Of a stretch of 64,000 nt of DNA, positions 42,475 through 50,792 are shown piece by piece. The notes under the pieces are model-generated. The model saw nothing but the letters and a program-made list of their open reading frames with translations. It did not search any database and was not told where the DNA came from. Numbering within the stretch: position 1 is the first letter of the stretch; the number at the start of each line of letters is the position of its first letter. A program made the translations under genes and the position numbers. Source of the DNA: Kitasatospora sp. MAP12-44 (GTDB taxonomy: Bacteria > Actinomycetota > Actinomycetes > Streptomycetales > Streptomycetaceae); contig NZ_JARZAE010000004.1 in assembly GCF_029892095.1 (NCBI RefSeq), positions 4,960,001-5,024,000 of the forward strand, written 5' to 3'.

Positions 42475-43788
42475 GTGGCGATGACCAGGTCTACGGAGAA
42501 CACAGACGCCTGCGGGGCCGAGGCTCCGGGCCACCGGCTGTGGACGGTCGACGAGCACCTCGCCGACGTGCTGGCCGCCGTCGCCCCGCTGCCCGCGATC
42601 GAGCTGCAGCTGCTGGACGCCCAGGGCTGCCGGCTCGACGAGGACGTGGTCGCCACCGGTGACCTGCCTCCCTTCGACAACAGCTCGATGGACGGCTACG
42701 CCGTGCGCACCGCCGACACCGCCGGCGCGGACGACACCTACCCCTCGGTGCTCACGGTGATCGGCGAGATCGCGGCGGGCGCAGGCGAGCTGCCGAAGGT
42801 CGGCCCCGGCCAGGCCGCGCGGATCATGACCGGCGCTCCCGTGCCGCCCGGCGCCGAGGCGATCGCCCCGGTCGAGTGGACCGACGGCGGCACCGGCTCG
42901 GGCCTGGCCGCGATGAGCATGACCGCGCCGGTGGCCGACGAGGAGGTGCGGGTGCTGCGCGAGGTCGCGGCGGGCGCGCACATCCGCCGGCGCGGCAGCG
43001 ACATCAAGGCCGGCGAGCGGGTGCTCGAGTCCGGCACCCGGCTCGGCCCGACCCAGCTCGGCCTGCTGGCCGCGATCGGCCGGGGCAAGGTGCTGGTCCG
43101 TCCGCGTCCGCGCGTGGTGGTCCTCTCCACCGGCAGTGAGCTGGTGCAGCCCGGCGAGCCGATCGGCCCCGGGCAGATCTCGGACTCCAACAGCTTCATG
43201 CTGACCGCCGCCGCCCAGGAGGCCGGCGCGATCGCCTACCGGGTCGGCGGCGTGCCGGACGACCCGGCCGTGCTGCGCGCCGTGCTGGAGGACCAGCTCG
43301 GCCGCGCCGACCTGATCGTCACCAGTGGCGGGGTCAGCGTCGGCGCGTACGACGTGGTCAAGGAGGCCTTCGCCACCCACGGCAGCGTCGACTTCCGGCG
43401 GCTGCGGATGCAGCCCGGCAAGCCGCAGGGCTTCGGGCGGATCGGCGCGGGCATCCCGCTGCTGGCGCTGCCCGGCAACCCGGTCAGCTCCTACATCTCC
43501 TTCGAGCTCTTCGTCCGCCCGGTGATCCGCACCATGCTGGGCGCCCCGGACGTGCACCGCCCGATCGTGCAGGCGCTCTGCGGGGCCGCGCTGCGCTCGC
43601 CGGCCGGCCGCCGGCAGTTCCTGCGCGGCTGGTACACGCCCGCCGACGGCACCGTCCAGCCGGTCGGCGGCGAGGGATCGCACCTGGTGGGAGCCCTGGC
43701 GCGGGCCAACTGCCTGATCATCGTCCCCGAGGACGAGGTGGCCGTGGCAGCCGGTACGACGGTCGACGTCGTCCTGCTGACGGACTGA
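42475..43788 (+). CDS. moeA: Gephyrin-like molybdotransferase MoeA/Glp
   Basis: A 437-residue MoeA-family protein. In molybdenum cofactor synthesis MoeA inserts molybdate into adenylylated molybdopterin; in actinobacteria the paralogue Glp instead links FtsZ to the membrane receptor GlpR/SepX. Domain order is N-terminal MoeA domains (DLPPFDNSSMDGYAVR; RIMTGAPVPPGAEAIAPVE), MoCF-binding domain (VVVLSTGSELVQPGEPIGPGQISDSN...TSGGVSVGAYDVVKE) and C-terminal domain IV. GTG 42475 has GGAAGG at 5 bases; ATG 42481 is possible. The location one short run upstream of sepX favours the Glp role, without excluding Mo insertion. Confidence 0.93.
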   Translation: MAMTRSTENTDACGAEAPGHRLWTVDEHLADVLAAVAPLPAIELQLLDAQGCRLDEDVVATGDLPPFDNSSMDGYAVRTADTAGADDTYPSVLTVIGEIAAGAGELPKVGPGQAARIMTGAPVPPGAEAIAPVEWTDGGTGSGLAAMSMTAPVADEEVRVLREVAAGAHIRRRGSDIKAGERVLESGTRLGPTQLGLLAAIGRGKVLVRPRPRVVVLSTGSELVQPGEPIGPGQISDSNSFMLTAAAQEAGAIAYRVGGVPDDPAVLRAVLEDQLGRADLIVTSGGVSVGAYDVVKEAFATHGSVDFRRLRMQPGKPQGFGRIGAGIPLLALPGNPVSSYISFELFVRPVIRTMLGAPDVHRPIVQALCGAALRSPAGRRQFLRGWYTPADGTVQPVGGEGSHLVGALARANCLIIVPEDEVAVAAGTTVDVVLLTD

Positions 43789-43902
43789 CAGCCGCCGCCC
43801 GCCGACCGGGCGCGAGTGCTCCGCTGGCGGACGGAGAGCGGACCGGCGGGCCCGGGGCGGTACGGTAGCGCGGTATTCACCCCGTTCTGCTGGAGTACTG
43901 AC

Positions 43903-44394
43903 GTGACCACACCCCCTGGCGACCGCCTCACGCATGTCGACGAAACCGGCGCCGCCCGCATGGTCGACGTCTCCGAGAAGGCCACCACGGTCCGCACCGC
44001 CGTGGCGGCCGGCCGGGTCCGGGTCGCCCCCCGGGTGGTCGAGTTGCTGCGCGGCGAGGGCATGCCCAAGGGCGACGCCCTCGCGGTGGCCCGGATCGCC
44101 GGAATCATGGGTGCCAAGAAGACGCCCGAGCTGATCCCGCTCTGCCACCCGATCGCGATCTCCGGGGTGACGGTCGACCTGTCGGTCACCGACGAGGCCG
44201 TCGAGATCACCGCGACGGTGCGCACCGCCGACCGCACCGGCGTCGAGATGGAGGCCCTGACGGCCGTCGCGGTGGCCGGGCTGACCGTCATCGACATGGT
44301 CAAGGCCGTCGACAAGGGCGCCGCCATCGAGGACGTCCGGGTGCTGACCAAGACCGGCGGCAAGAGCGGCGACTGGTCGCGGGGCCAGGCATGA
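43903..44394 (+). CDS. moaC: Cyclic pyranopterin monophosphate synthase MoaC
   Basis: Second step of molybdopterin synthesis: it converts the MoaA product to cyclic pyranopterin monophosphate. The 163-residue protein has the complete family core: HVDETGAARMVDVSEKATTVRTAVAAGRV, KGDALAVARIAGIMGAKKTPELIPLCHP and the C-terminal MEALTAVAVAGLTVIDMVKAVD. GTG 43903 follows CTGGAGTACTGA. The stop overlaps mogA by four bases. No moaA, moaD or moaE is in the window. Confidence 0.96.
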   Translation: MTTPPGDRLTHVDETGAARMVDVSEKATTVRTAVAAGRVRVAPRVVELLRGEGMPKGDALAVARIAGIMGAKKTPELIPLCHPIAISGVTVDLSVTDEAVEITATVRTADRTGVEMEALTAVAVAGLTVIDMVKAVDKGAAIEDVRVLTKTGGKSGDWSRGQA

Positions 44395-44915
44395 GGGCGC
44401 TCGCGGTGACCGTCTCCAACCGCGCCTCGGCCGGCGTGTACGAGGACAAGGGCGGCCCGCTGCTGGTGGCCGGGCTGAAGCGGATGGGCTTCGCCGTGGA
44501 CGGACCGCGGCTGGTCCCGGACGGCGAGCAGGTCGAGGCGGCGCTGCGCGAGGCGGTGGCCGCCGGGTACGACGTGGTGCTGACCACCGGCGGCACCGGC
44601 ATCTCGCCGATGGACCTCACGCCGGAGATGACGGCCCGGGTGATCAAGCGTCAGGTCCCCGGCATCGCCGAGGCGATCCGGGCCTACGGGCGGGAGAAGG
44701 TGCCGACCTCGGCGCTCTCCCGAGGCCTGTCCGGGCTCGCCGGGCGGACCCTGATCGTCAACCTGCCGGGCTCCACGGGCGGCGTCAAGGACGGTCTGGC
44801 CGTGCTGGAGCCGCTGCTCGCGCACGCCGTCGACCAGCTCGCCGGCGGGGACCACCCGCGCCCGCCCGCTGACGCGCCCGTTGACGCGCCCGTTGACGAC
44901 CGGAGAACCCGCTGA
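44391..44915 (+). CDS. mogA: Molybdopterin adenylyltransferase-like MogA/MoaB
   Basis: A 174-residue MoCF-fold protein that adenylylates molybdopterin before metal insertion. ALAVTVSNRASAGVYEDKGGPLLVAGL, VLTTGGTGISPMDLTPEMT and LPGSTGGVKDGLAVLEPLL are the family blocks including the TTGGTG nucleotide site. Translationally coupled to moaC (ATGA). The last 20 residues contain an Ala/Pro/Asp repeat (PADAPVDAPVDD) that is not part of the fold. Its stop overlaps the probable start of the acetyltransferase gene. Confidence 0.95.
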   Translation: MRALAVTVSNRASAGVYEDKGGPLLVAGLKRMGFAVDGPRLVPDGEQVEAALREAVAAGYDVVLTTGGTGISPMDLTPEMTARVIKRQVPGIAEAIRAYGREKVPTSALSRGLSGLAGRTLIVNLPGSTGGVKDGLAVLEPLLAHAVDQLAGGDHPRPPADAPVDAPVDDRRTR

Positions 44916-45538
44916 GCGCCGGCTGGCCCGTCGAGCTCCGGGACGGCGAGGTCGTGCTGCGCCCGATCCGGTACCGGGACCAGAAGCCCTGGCAGGAGGC
45001 GAGCCGGCGCAATCGCGACTGGCTGCGCCGCTGGGAGGCCACCGTGCCGCCCGCCCCGCACGGCCGCGACACCGGACTGCGCCCGACCTACCGTCAAATG
45101 GTCCGCTATCTGCGCGCAGAGGCCTCGGCCGGTCGGATGCTGCCGTTCGTGGTGGAGCACCGCGGCGAGCTGGTAGGCCAGTTGACGGTCGGTGGAATCA
45201 CCTGGGGCTCGATGTGCTCGGCCAATATCGGTTACTGGATCGACGAAGGAGTGGCCGGGCGCGGCATCATGCCGACCGCCGTCGCGCTCGCCGCCGACCA
45301 CTGCTTCCAGTCGCTCGGCCTGCACCGGATCGAGGTCTGCATCCGCCCGGAGAACCGGCCCAGCCGCCGGGTGGTGGAAAAGCTCGGGTTCCGTTCCGAG
45401 GGAGTGCGTCCGCGCTATCTCCACATCGACGGGGACTGGCGCGATCACCTGGTCTACGCGCTCACGGTGGAGGAGATCCCCGAGGGGCTGCTGAGCCGCT
45501 GGCGGGCCTTCAATCCGGCCCGCTGGCTGGATAATTGA
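44912..45538 (+). CDS. RimJ/RimL-type GNAT N-acetyltransferase
   Basis: A 208-residue GCN5-related acetyltransferase of the RimJ group, which in other bacteria acetylates ribosomal protein or other protein N-termini. The acetyl-CoA site is WIDEGVAGRGIMPTAVALAADHCF; HRIEVCIRPENRPSRRVVEKLGF is the second hallmark. The start is probably a CTG at 44912, overlapping the mogA stop (CTGA) with CGGAG six bases before it; the first conventional start, GTG 44954, would cut the first beta-strand (WPVELRDGEVVLRPI). Last gene of the galU-moeA-moaC-mogA run. Confidence 0.9.
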   Translation: MSAGWPVELRDGEVVLRPIRYRDQKPWQEASRRNRDWLRRWEATVPPAPHGRDTGLRPTYRQMVRYLRAEASAGRMLPFVVEHRGELVGQLTVGGITWGSMCSANIGYWIDEGVAGRGIMPTAVALAADHCFQSLGLHRIEVCIRPENRPSRRVVEKLGFRSEGVRPRYLHIDGDWRDHLVYALTVEEIPEGLLSRWRAFNPARWLDN

Positions 45539-45688
45539 ATAAGTGTTCGAATTTCATATCAATATGGCATCGCTGCCCCGGCAAGCGGTCACAAATACCG
45601 GCAAAATAGTCAGAGAATCAGCTTGATCATGCGACACGCCGCGCCAAATTGCTGCCCGGCCTTCCCCTACGCCCGTACGGTGTGAAAC

Positions 45689-46705
45689 GTGAGCAGTAGC
45701 GGCCTCATCTACGCGGTCATCGTAGGGGCCTGGGCTGCCTATCTGGTGCCCATGTGGCTCCGCAGGCAGGACGAGCTCAACGAAGCGCGCCCGACCGAAC
45801 GCTTCAGCACCGCCATCCGCCTGCTTGCCGGGCGGTCGGCGATGGAGCGGCGGGCGTCCCGGGCCCTGATCGACAACCCCTCCCCTGACGACGCGTCGGA
45901 CCCCGAGTCGCCCCCCGTGGCGACAGTGGTCGGTGACGCGGCGCACTCTGACGACCCGTCCCGCGGCGGCGTCCCCGAGGCGTCGGCCCCGGCGACGCCG
46001 GCCGCCCCGCCTTCCCCCCGCGGGGACCGGCGCGCGCAGCTGCTGGCCCGGCGCCGGCGGATGGTCACGGTGCTCTTCCTGGCCTTCGCGGTGGGCGCGG
46101 TCGTCGCCGCCGTCGCGGGCTTCGACTTCCTGTGGGTACCGGGGCTGCCGGCGCTCCTGCTCACCCTCTACATCGGCCATCTGCGCCGCCTGGAGCGCCA
46201 GCGCTACGAGGTGAAGCTCGACCGCTCCCGCGCGGCCCAGGCGGCCCAGCGGCTGCGCGAGCGCGAGCAGGCCCGGTCGGCGCTCCGGTCGGCCGACGCG
46301 TTGCCCGTGCCGGCCACCGAGGGGCGCTCGCATCTGCGGGTGGCCTCGGCGCCGGAGGCGTCCTCCTCGTCCTCGCTCGGCGCTCCGCCCTCCCAGCAGG
46401 CCCTGGTGGAGGCCACCGACCACGAGGAGTGGGTCGACGGCCTGCGGGAGCGCGCCGCGGCCGGTCCGGACTCCTGGGAGCCCGTGCCCGTCCCGCTGCC
46501 GACGTACGTCACGGCGCCGGTCGCCCCCCGGGTCACCCGCGGACTCGACCTGACCGCCCCCGGCACCTGGAGCTCCGGCCGCCCGGCCGAGGCCCGCCGC
46601 ACCCCGCTCTTCGACCAGTACGAGGAGTCGGCCCCCAGCGCCGAGCCGCGGTCGGCCCGGTCCGACGACGACTACGCTCCCCGCCCCCGCGCCGCCAACG
46701 AGTGA
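45689..46705 (+). CDS. sepX: Divisome membrane protein SepX (GlpR family)
   Basis: A 338-residue actinobacterial membrane protein. Helix 1 is at residues 5-22 (GLIYAVIVGAWAAYLVPMWL) followed by the conserved RRQDELNEARPTERFSTAIRLLAG. After a Pro/Ser-rich linker come two more helices (RMVTVLFLAFAVGAVVAAVAGFDFL, GLPALLLTLYIGHL) and a long charged coiled coil plus disordered tail. This matches SepX of Streptomyces and the Glp receptor GlpR of corynebacteria, which help position and stabilise FtsZ rings. GTG 45689 lacks a clear Shine-Dalgarno sequence. It lies directly downstream of the Glp/MoeA run, the conserved genomic context. Confidence 0.88.
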   Translation: MSSSGLIYAVIVGAWAAYLVPMWLRRQDELNEARPTERFSTAIRLLAGRSAMERRASRALIDNPSPDDASDPESPPVATVVGDAAHSDDPSRGGVPEASAPATPAAPPSPRGDRRAQLLARRRRMVTVLFLAFAVGAVVAAVAGFDFLWVPGLPALLLTLYIGHLRRLERQRYEVKLDRSRAAQAAQRLREREQARSALRSADALPVPATEGRSHLRVASAPEASSSSSLGAPPSQQALVEATDHEEWVDGLRERAAAGPDSWEPVPVPLPTYVTAPVAPRVTRGLDLTAPGTWSSGRPAEARRTPLFDQYEESAPSAEPRSARSDDDYAPRPRAANE

Positions 46706-46798
46706 CCGCCCGCCCCCATCGCCCCCGGTCAGCACCGTCGGCGCCGATCGGGGGTGGTCACAACCCCCCTCCAGAAGGTGCTAGAGTTTCATCTCGTT

Positions 46799-46874
<76 letters not shown>

Positions 46875-46879
46875 CAACA

Positions 46880-46915
46880 CAGAGGCCCGATCGGTGAAAA
46901 CCGGTCGGGCCTCTG
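46880..46915. terminator. Terminator of tRNA-Ala
   Basis: 16-bp stem (46880-46895 with 46900-46915, one wobble) with GAAA tetraloop. It also faces the 3' end of the minus-strand DUF6197-like gene, so it may serve both. Confidence 0.9.
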
Positions 46916-46951
46916 TCGTTTGTGCGGGTGGTGCGGCGTGCTGACGGGTTG

Positions 46952-47545
46952 TCAGAGGCCGAGGGTGTGGGCGCGGGTGGCGGCCTGGGTGAGCAGGTGG
47001 TGGATGTCCGCCTGGCGGGTGGTGGGGCGGTCGTTGTACTCGTCGGGGGAGTGAGTGGGGCGGCCGGTGGCGTGCAGGACCTCCATCACCTGGGCGCGGG
47101 CGGTCAGCACGGTGTCGGCGGTGCCGTAGCCGTGCGCGAGGACGGCGGCCTGGGCGCCGAGGAGGCAGACCCGGCCGCCGGCGTCCCACATCGCGCCCTG
47201 CAGCCAGCCGGCGGTGCTCAGGTAGCGCGAGGCTAGCCGGAGGTGGTCAGCGGCGCTGACCGGGACCGGGCGGGCGGGGCGGCGGATGATCCGGTCGAGC
47301 AGGGTGGTGCGCGGTGCGGGGTGGCCGGCGTTCCAGAGCTGCAGGGTGCTGCCGAGCGGGCAGATGTACGGGGGCGCGATCCGGGCCGGTGCGGGGAGCG
47401 AGGCGAGGTAGGCCTCGATCTCCGCGACCAGCCCGGAGCCGTCCAGGGCGCGGGCGAGCCGATCCGCCGTGAGCGGGGTGAGAGCGGTGAGTGTGGCACG
47501 GGGCACGGGGGCCTCCATTTCCGCTTTGTCCTGATTAGTGCTCAT
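46952..47545 (-). CDS. DUF6197-like hypothetical protein
   Basis: A 197-residue soluble protein. The C-terminal half has the layout of the DUF6197 family (ASRYLSTAGWLQGAMWDAGGRVCLLGAQAAV...EYNDRPTTRQADIHHLLTQAA), found in actinobacteria and some of their phages, with no known function. The N-terminal half is Ala/Leu/Pro-rich. ATG 47545 was chosen; ATG 47518 is a shorter alternative, and both have weak ribosome-binding sites. It sits directly behind tRNA-Ala on the opposite strand, a classic insertion spot for mobile DNA, but no integrase or attachment repeat is visible. Family call is from pattern memory. Confidence 0.75.
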   Translation of the reverse strand: MSTNQDKAEMEAPVPRATLTALTPLTADRLARALDGSGLVAEIEAYLASLPAPARIAPPYICPLGSTLQLWNAGHPAPRTTLLDRIIRRPARPVPVSAADHLRLASRYLSTAGWLQGAMWDAGGRVCLLGAQAAVLAHGYGTADTVLTARAQVMEVLHATGRPTHSPDEYNDRPTTRQADIHHLLTQAATRAHTLGL

Positions 47546-47647
47546 TTCGTTGATAGCCGAAGAGCACCGCGGCAGGCGCCAGTGACGAGCGGAACGCAGG
47601 ACGTGTCGGGTCGGCGGGGGCCATCGGGTCCGCATCCCGGGCGTGCC

Positions 47648-47702
47648 TTGACAGCCGATGGGGGGATCACTAGCGTCCTAGATAATCGAAAATTCGACGA
47701 TT
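47648..47702 (+). promoter_or_regulatory. Promoter and operator of the MFS efflux gene
   Basis: TTGACA (47648-47653), 17 bases, TAGCGT (47671-47676): a near-consensus vegetative promoter whose start would fall near 47683. Immediately there begins an A+T-rich dyad, AATCG...CGATT (47684-47702) with an inner TCGAA/TTCGA. A repressor bound here would block transcription. The MarR gene downstream is the obvious candidate regulator. Confidence 0.7.
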
Positions 47703-47746
47703 TATTTCGCGATCGTCAACCATCCGATCGTCTGAGGGGCTCTGTC

Positions 47747-49357
47747 ATGTCAACCGCCCAGGTCGCCACCGATCCACCCGCCGACTCCCTGACGCCTGCC
47801 GCCCCGGCGGGCCGGGCCGCCTCGGGCGGCCGCTGGTGGACGCTCGGCATCGTCTCGATCGCCACCTTCATGCTGATGCTCGACCTCACCGTGGTGAACG
47901 TCGCGCTGCCCGACCTGCGGACCTCGCTGGGCGCCGACTTCTCCGCACTGCAGTGGGTGCTGGACGCCTATGCGCTGACCCTGGCCGCCTTCCTGCTCAC
48001 CGGCGGCTCGCTGGCCGACCGGCTCGGCCGCAAGCGCGTCTACGGTGTGGGCTTCGCGATCTTCACCGCGGCCTCGCTGGCCTGCGGCGCGGCGCAGGGC
48101 ATCGTCGCCCTCAATGTGGCGCGCGGTGTGCAGGGCGTCGGCGCGGCGGTCCTCTTCGCGGTCGGCCCGGCGCTGATCGGCCAGGAGTTCCGGGGCAAGG
48201 ACCGGGCGATGGCGTTCGGCGTCTTCGGCGGGGTCTCCGGCCTGGCCATCGCCTTCGGACCGCTGATCGGCGGGGCGCTCACCGACGGGATCGGCTGGCG
48301 CTGGATCTTCCTGGTGAACGTCCCGATCGGCATCGCCGCGATGGTGCTCGGCGCCCTGCGGATCAGCGAGTCCCGCGACCCGTCGGCCCACCGGGTGGAC
48401 TGGGCGGGCCTGGTCGTCTTCTCGGCGGCGCTGACCCTGCTTGTCCTCGGCTTCCTGCGTGGTGAGAACCAGGGCTGGGCGAGCGCGCCGATCGTCGGGA
48501 TGTTCGTCGGCGCGGCCGTTCTGCTGGTGCTCTTCGCGCTGATCGAGCGGCGGCTGGGCGAGGCGGCCATGCTCGACCTCGGGCTCTTCCGCAACGTCAC
48601 CTTCATCGGCATCTCGGTGACCACCCTGCTCGCCAACGCGGCGGGGATGTCCGCGATCTTCCTGCAGGTCTCCTATATGCAGAACGTCCTGGGCTTCTCG
48701 CCGCTCGCCACCGGCGTGCGCTTCCTGCCGCTGACGCTGACCCTCTTCGTCGCGGCAGCGGTCACCGGCAGCCTCACCGTGAAGGTCCCGCAGCGGCTGC
48801 TGGTCGGCATCGGCACCGGGCTGATAGCCGGCGGGCTCTTCCTGATCACCCTGGTCCACCCGAGCAGCTCCTGGACGGCGATGCTGCCGAGCATGCTGGT
48901 GACCGGTCTGGGGATGGGCATGTTCAACCCGCCCCGCAGCTCGCTGGCCATCGGGGTGGCCGAACCGGCCAAGGCGGGGATGGCGGCCGGGATCGGCGAG
49001 ACCTTCCAGCAGGTGGGCATCGCGGTCGGCATCGCCGGCTTCGGCGCGCTCTTCCAGCACCGGGTGGCGGACGCCTTCGCGACCTCGCCCGCCGGTGCGC
49101 AGCTCGGGGCGCAGGCACGGCAGGCCGGCAAGGCCGTCGCGGCCGGCGCCGGGAACCAGCTGGCCACGACGGTGCCGAGCGCCCTGTCCGGCGCCGTCCG
49201 CAGTGCGGCGCGGGAGGCCTTTGTGCACGGGCTGTCGGACGTGCTGGTGGCCGGCGGCGCGGTGGCGGCGGTCGGCGCGGTGGTCGGCTTCCTGTTCATC
49301 CGCACCCGCGACCTGCACGAGAGTGCGCTGGCCGGTGCGGAGGGCGGCGGGCACTGA
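47747..49357 (+). CDS. DHA2-family MFS multidrug efflux transporter (EmrB/QacA type)
   Basis: A 536-residue drug/proton antiporter with 14 helices. DHA2 signatures are LDLTVVNVALPDL (helix 1), motif A GGSLADRLGRKRVYG, motif C-like GPLIGGALTDGIGWRWIFLVNVPIG and WVLDAYALTLAAFLLTG. Expected to export cationic or aromatic compounds across the cytoplasmic membrane. ATG 47747 follows GAGGGG. It is followed on the same strand by a MarR regulator, and an operator-like dyad overlaps its start of transcription, giving a typical substrate-inducible efflux unit. Confidence 0.95.
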   Translation: MSTAQVATDPPADSLTPAAPAGRAASGGRWWTLGIVSIATFMLMLDLTVVNVALPDLRTSLGADFSALQWVLDAYALTLAAFLLTGGSLADRLGRKRVYGVGFAIFTAASLACGAAQGIVALNVARGVQGVGAAVLFAVGPALIGQEFRGKDRAMAFGVFGGVSGLAIAFGPLIGGALTDGIGWRWIFLVNVPIGIAAMVLGALRISESRDPSAHRVDWAGLVVFSAALTLLVLGFLRGENQGWASAPIVGMFVGAAVLLVLFALIERRLGEAAMLDLGLFRNVTFIGISVTTLLANAAGMSAIFLQVSYMQNVLGFSPLATGVRFLPLTLTLFVAAAVTGSLTVKVPQRLLVGIGTGLIAGGLFLITLVHPSSSWTAMLPSMLVTGLGMGMFNPPRSSLAIGVAEPAKAGMAAGIGETFQQVGIAVGIAGFGALFQHRVADAFATSPAGAQLGAQARQAGKAVAAGAGNQLATTVPSALSGAVRSAAREAFVHGLSDVLVAGGAVAAVGAVVGFLFIRTRDLHESALAGAEGGGH

Positions 49358-49513
49358 CGTCCGGAGCGCGGTCACCGGGCCGGGCGGACCGCGTCGGCCC
49401 GGTGATTGTTCCCTTCAGCGTTGAAAACGCCGATGATAGATTTTTGAAGAGTTCACGGGACAGCGGCAGTACCGGCCAGGATCCCCGGACTCCCGATGGA
49501 TGGGAGACCCCCG

Positions 49514-50062
49514 ATGGGCCGCAAGAGCCTGGCAACCGTCGAGAGCGCCACCGGCGGCGCACCCGCCGCCACCTCTGCCGCAGCCGACCCGGCGGAGCCG
49601 GCGTCGGGGACCCCGCGCCCGGACTTCCCGCTGGCGGGCCACACCGGCGTGCTGCTGCACAAGGCCGGCCTGCTGATCCAGGAGGAGGTCGACCAGGCGC
49701 TGGCCGCCCAGGGCTTCCGCTTGCGGACCTTTATGGTGCTGGCCACGCTGGCCGGCGGGGCCGAGCTCTCGCAGCAGGACCTCAGCCGGGTCGTCAGCCT
49801 GGACCCCACCACGATGGTGGCGCTGATCGACGAGCTGGAGCAGGCCGGCCAGGTCGAGCGGCGCCGCAATCCGGCCGACCGCCGCCGCTACATCCTGGGC
49901 CTGACCGAGGTGGGCCGCCGGGCGATGGCCGAGGCCGAGGTGGTCGCCAGCGAGGCCGAGCGGCTCTTCTTCGCCCGGCTCCCGGAGGGCCGTCGCGAGC
50001 TGCTGCACGACATGCTCGGCACCCTGCTGGAGAACCGCTGGCCGAGCGCCGTCTGCAACTGA
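49514..50062 (+). CDS. MarR-family transcriptional regulator
   Basis: A 182-residue winged-helix regulator. After a 45-residue Ala/Pro-rich extension, the MarR core begins (LAGHTGVLLHKAGLLIQEEVDQALAAQGFRLRTFMVLATLAGG), with recognition helix QQDLSRVVSLDPTTMVALIDELEQAGQVERRRNPADRRRYILGLTEVG containing the conserved DxRxxxxxLT wing. ATG 49514 has GGGAGA at about 8 bases; ATG 49496 is the alternative. It follows the efflux gene by about 150 bases containing a GCGTT/AACGC dyad (49418-49430). It most likely represses the efflux gene and itself, releasing DNA on binding a phenolic or drug ligand. Confidence 0.93.
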   Translation: MGRKSLATVESATGGAPAATSAAADPAEPASGTPRPDFPLAGHTGVLLHKAGLLIQEEVDQALAAQGFRLRTFMVLATLAGGAELSQQDLSRVVSLDPTTMVALIDELEQAGQVERRRNPADRRRYILGLTEVGRRAMAEAEVVASEAERLFFARLPEGRRELLHDMLGTLLENRWPSAVCN

Positions 50063-50176
50063 CCGCTCAGGGGCGGCGGCTGCGGCAAAACCGGACACAC
50101 CGGGATGAGAGCCGATAAATGGCGGATCCTCACTACGGTGGTCCCGTCAGCTCGTTGAGCCGAAAGGACCCCGCAG

Positions 50177-50671
50177 ATGAGCAACCTGTTCGCGATCTCC
50201 TACCCGAACCTCTCCACCGCCCAGCAGGTGCGTGACGAGGCGATCGCGCTGCAGAAGCAGAAGTTGATGGACCTGGAGGACGTCGTCGTCGTGGAACGCC
50301 GCGACGACGGCAAGATCAAGCTGCACCAGGCCGGCAGTACCACCGGCCTGGCCGCGGCCTCCGGGGCGCTCTGGGGCGGGGTCATCGGGCTGCTCTTCTT
50401 CATGCCGTTCCTCGGGGCGGCGATCGGCGGCGCCACCGGTGCGGCGGTGGGGGCTGCCACCGACATCGGCGTCGACGACAACTTCATGCGCCAGATCGCC
50501 GAGAAGCTCCAGCCGGGCAGCGCCGCGGTCTTCCTGCTGGTGCGCTCGGCCACTGCCGACAAGGTCGTCCCGGCGCTGGCCGGTTACGGCGGGGAGATCC
50601 TGCAGACCTCGCTCTCCCGCGAGGCCGACGAGCACCTGCGCGAGGCGATCAAGGCCGCTCAGGGCGGCTGA
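50177..50671 (+). CDS. DUF1269 membrane protein
   Basis: A 164-residue protein of the DUF1269 family. The sequence shows a ferredoxin-like N-terminal part (ISYPNLSTAQQVRDEAIALQKQKLMDLEDVVVVERRDDGKIKLHQ), a glycine-rich hydrophobic hairpin (GLAAASGALWGGVIGLLFFMPFLGAAIGGATGAAVGA) and a second small domain (GSAAVFLLVRSATADKVVPALAGYGGEILQTSLS). The family's function is unknown. AAAGGA precedes ATG 50177. Single gene; no partner evident. Confidence 0.92.
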   Translation: MSNLFAISYPNLSTAQQVRDEAIALQKQKLMDLEDVVVVERRDDGKIKLHQAGSTTGLAAASGALWGGVIGLLFFMPFLGAAIGGATGAAVGAATDIGVDDNFMRQIAEKLQPGSAAVFLLVRSATADKVVPALAGYGGEILQTSLSREADEHLREAIKAAQGG

Positions 50672-50792
50672 GCCGGAGTCCGTTGACGCCTGTGGGGCAA
50701 GGTCGGTGACCTAAAGTCAGTATAAATAGGACATTCGGGTACAATAATCCGCAGCCCGGAGACCTGTAACCCGACAGAACGGCCCACCGCCC

